DNA of 22,760 nucleotides, taken from positions 1 through 22,760 of the forward strand of contig JAFSFK010000163.1 of assembly GCA_017435245.1 (NCBI GenBank). The letters run 5' to 3'. Numbering within the stretch: the first letter of the stretch is position 1; each line of letters opens with the position of its first letter. Both the position numbers and the translations under genes were made by a program. Of the stretch, positions 22,591-22,760 are shown in pieces. Under the pieces are notes generated by a model. The model was not told the DNA's origin, did no database searches, and saw nothing but the letters and a program-made list of their open reading frames with translations. The DNA is from Oscillospiraceae bacterium. Lineage in GTDB: Bacteria > Bacillota > Clostridia > Oscillospirales > Oscillospiraceae.

Positions 22591-22760
22591 AAAAAGACCG
22601 GCTCATAACAAGATCGCACACCCACATTTGAGCAAGCAGAATACCCGGTATCCGTGCAGCCAGCTCGGGAACGGCAACCCTGCGGCACACGAGAAGGTCC
22701 GCTTAATGCTGCTTGGTTCCCCACCTGACATGGTTCACGGGATCCCGTTGCGCAAGACCG
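22591..22760 (-). ncRNA. ffs: Large signal recognition particle RNA, 3' part
   Basis: On the minus strand the conserved SRP domain IV is clear: GTCAGGT, GGGGAACC, AAGCAGC (22729-22708), the apical loop where Ffh binds. A downstream GTGTGCCGCAGGGT matches the 3' half of Bacillus/Clostridium-type large SRP RNA. The RNA ends with GAGCCGGTC and a run of five T (22595-22591), an intrinsic terminator. The 5' part with the Alu domain lies beyond the window end; the last bases pair-match the known stem region. Position directly upstream of dnaX is the usual Firmicutes arrangement. Confidence 0.9.

Noticed and set aside
1-22760. CRISPR array or known defence cluster
   Set aside because: No regularly spaced direct repeats and no cas, restriction or abortive-infection genes are visible.

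Overview
This window looks like chromosomal DNA from a gut-type member of the Clostridia, most likely Oscillospirales (Oscillospiraceae-like). The evidence is the base composition near 50% GC, strong AGGAGG ribosome sites, near-consensus sigma-A promoters (TTGACA/TATAAT, 16-17 bp spacers), a type III glutamine synthetase, a YugP-type metallopeptidase, and the Firmicutes order large SRP RNA, dnaX, ybaB, recR. The genus cannot be fixed from the sequence alone.

Layout. (1) 1-290 is the 3' end of a large serine recombinase, the edge of a mobile element lying to the left. It is followed by about 180 bp made almost wholly of hairpins (199-377). (2) 398-4040, minus strand: an EctB-like class III aminotransferase with its own promoter, then a separately promoted alanine racemase plus ATP-grasp ligase pair. 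(3) 4042-6539, minus: a class I aspartate-type aminotransferase, an LUD-domain protein and a GtrA-like membrane protein. (4) 6615-8813, plus: type III glutamine synthetase (GlnN), divergent from the aminotransferase and closed by a bidirectional terminator. (5) 8822-13112, minus: Na/Pi cotransporter with a PhoU tail, dUTPase, a frameshifted alpha/beta hydrolase and a PAP2 phosphatase. (6) 13154-14756, plus: a TIGR04255 protein and a YugP zinc metallopeptidase. (7) 14740-17323, plus: AbrB-like regulator, methionine gamma-lyase-family enzyme and DMT-type exporter as a tight operon. (8) 17292-18881, minus: a polytopic membrane protein, a GIY-YIG protein and a YwaF/TIGR02206 membrane protein. (9) 18893-19169: a MITE-like element with about 23-bp terminal inverted repeats between two divergent promoters. 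(10) 19170-19973, plus: FlK-like hotdog thioesterase and an unknown small protein. (11) 19977-22760, minus: recR, ybaB, dnaX and the 3' part of the large SRP RNA.

How the genes relate. Most of the window is ordinary core metabolism and DNA maintenance. Nitrogen and amino-acid metabolism recurs: two aminotransferases, GS III, a racemase, an amino-ligase-like ATP-grasp and a methionine gamma-lyase-family enzyme with an exporter. The best candidates for something undescribed are the EctB-like/racemase/ATP-grasp neighbourhood, the AbrB/gamma-lyase/exporter operon, the hairpin-packed boundary at 199-377 and the MITE-like element. A recurrent architectural feature is promoters fused to the end of the preceding transcription unit: two begin within or directly against a terminator-like hairpin, and one abuts a stop codon.
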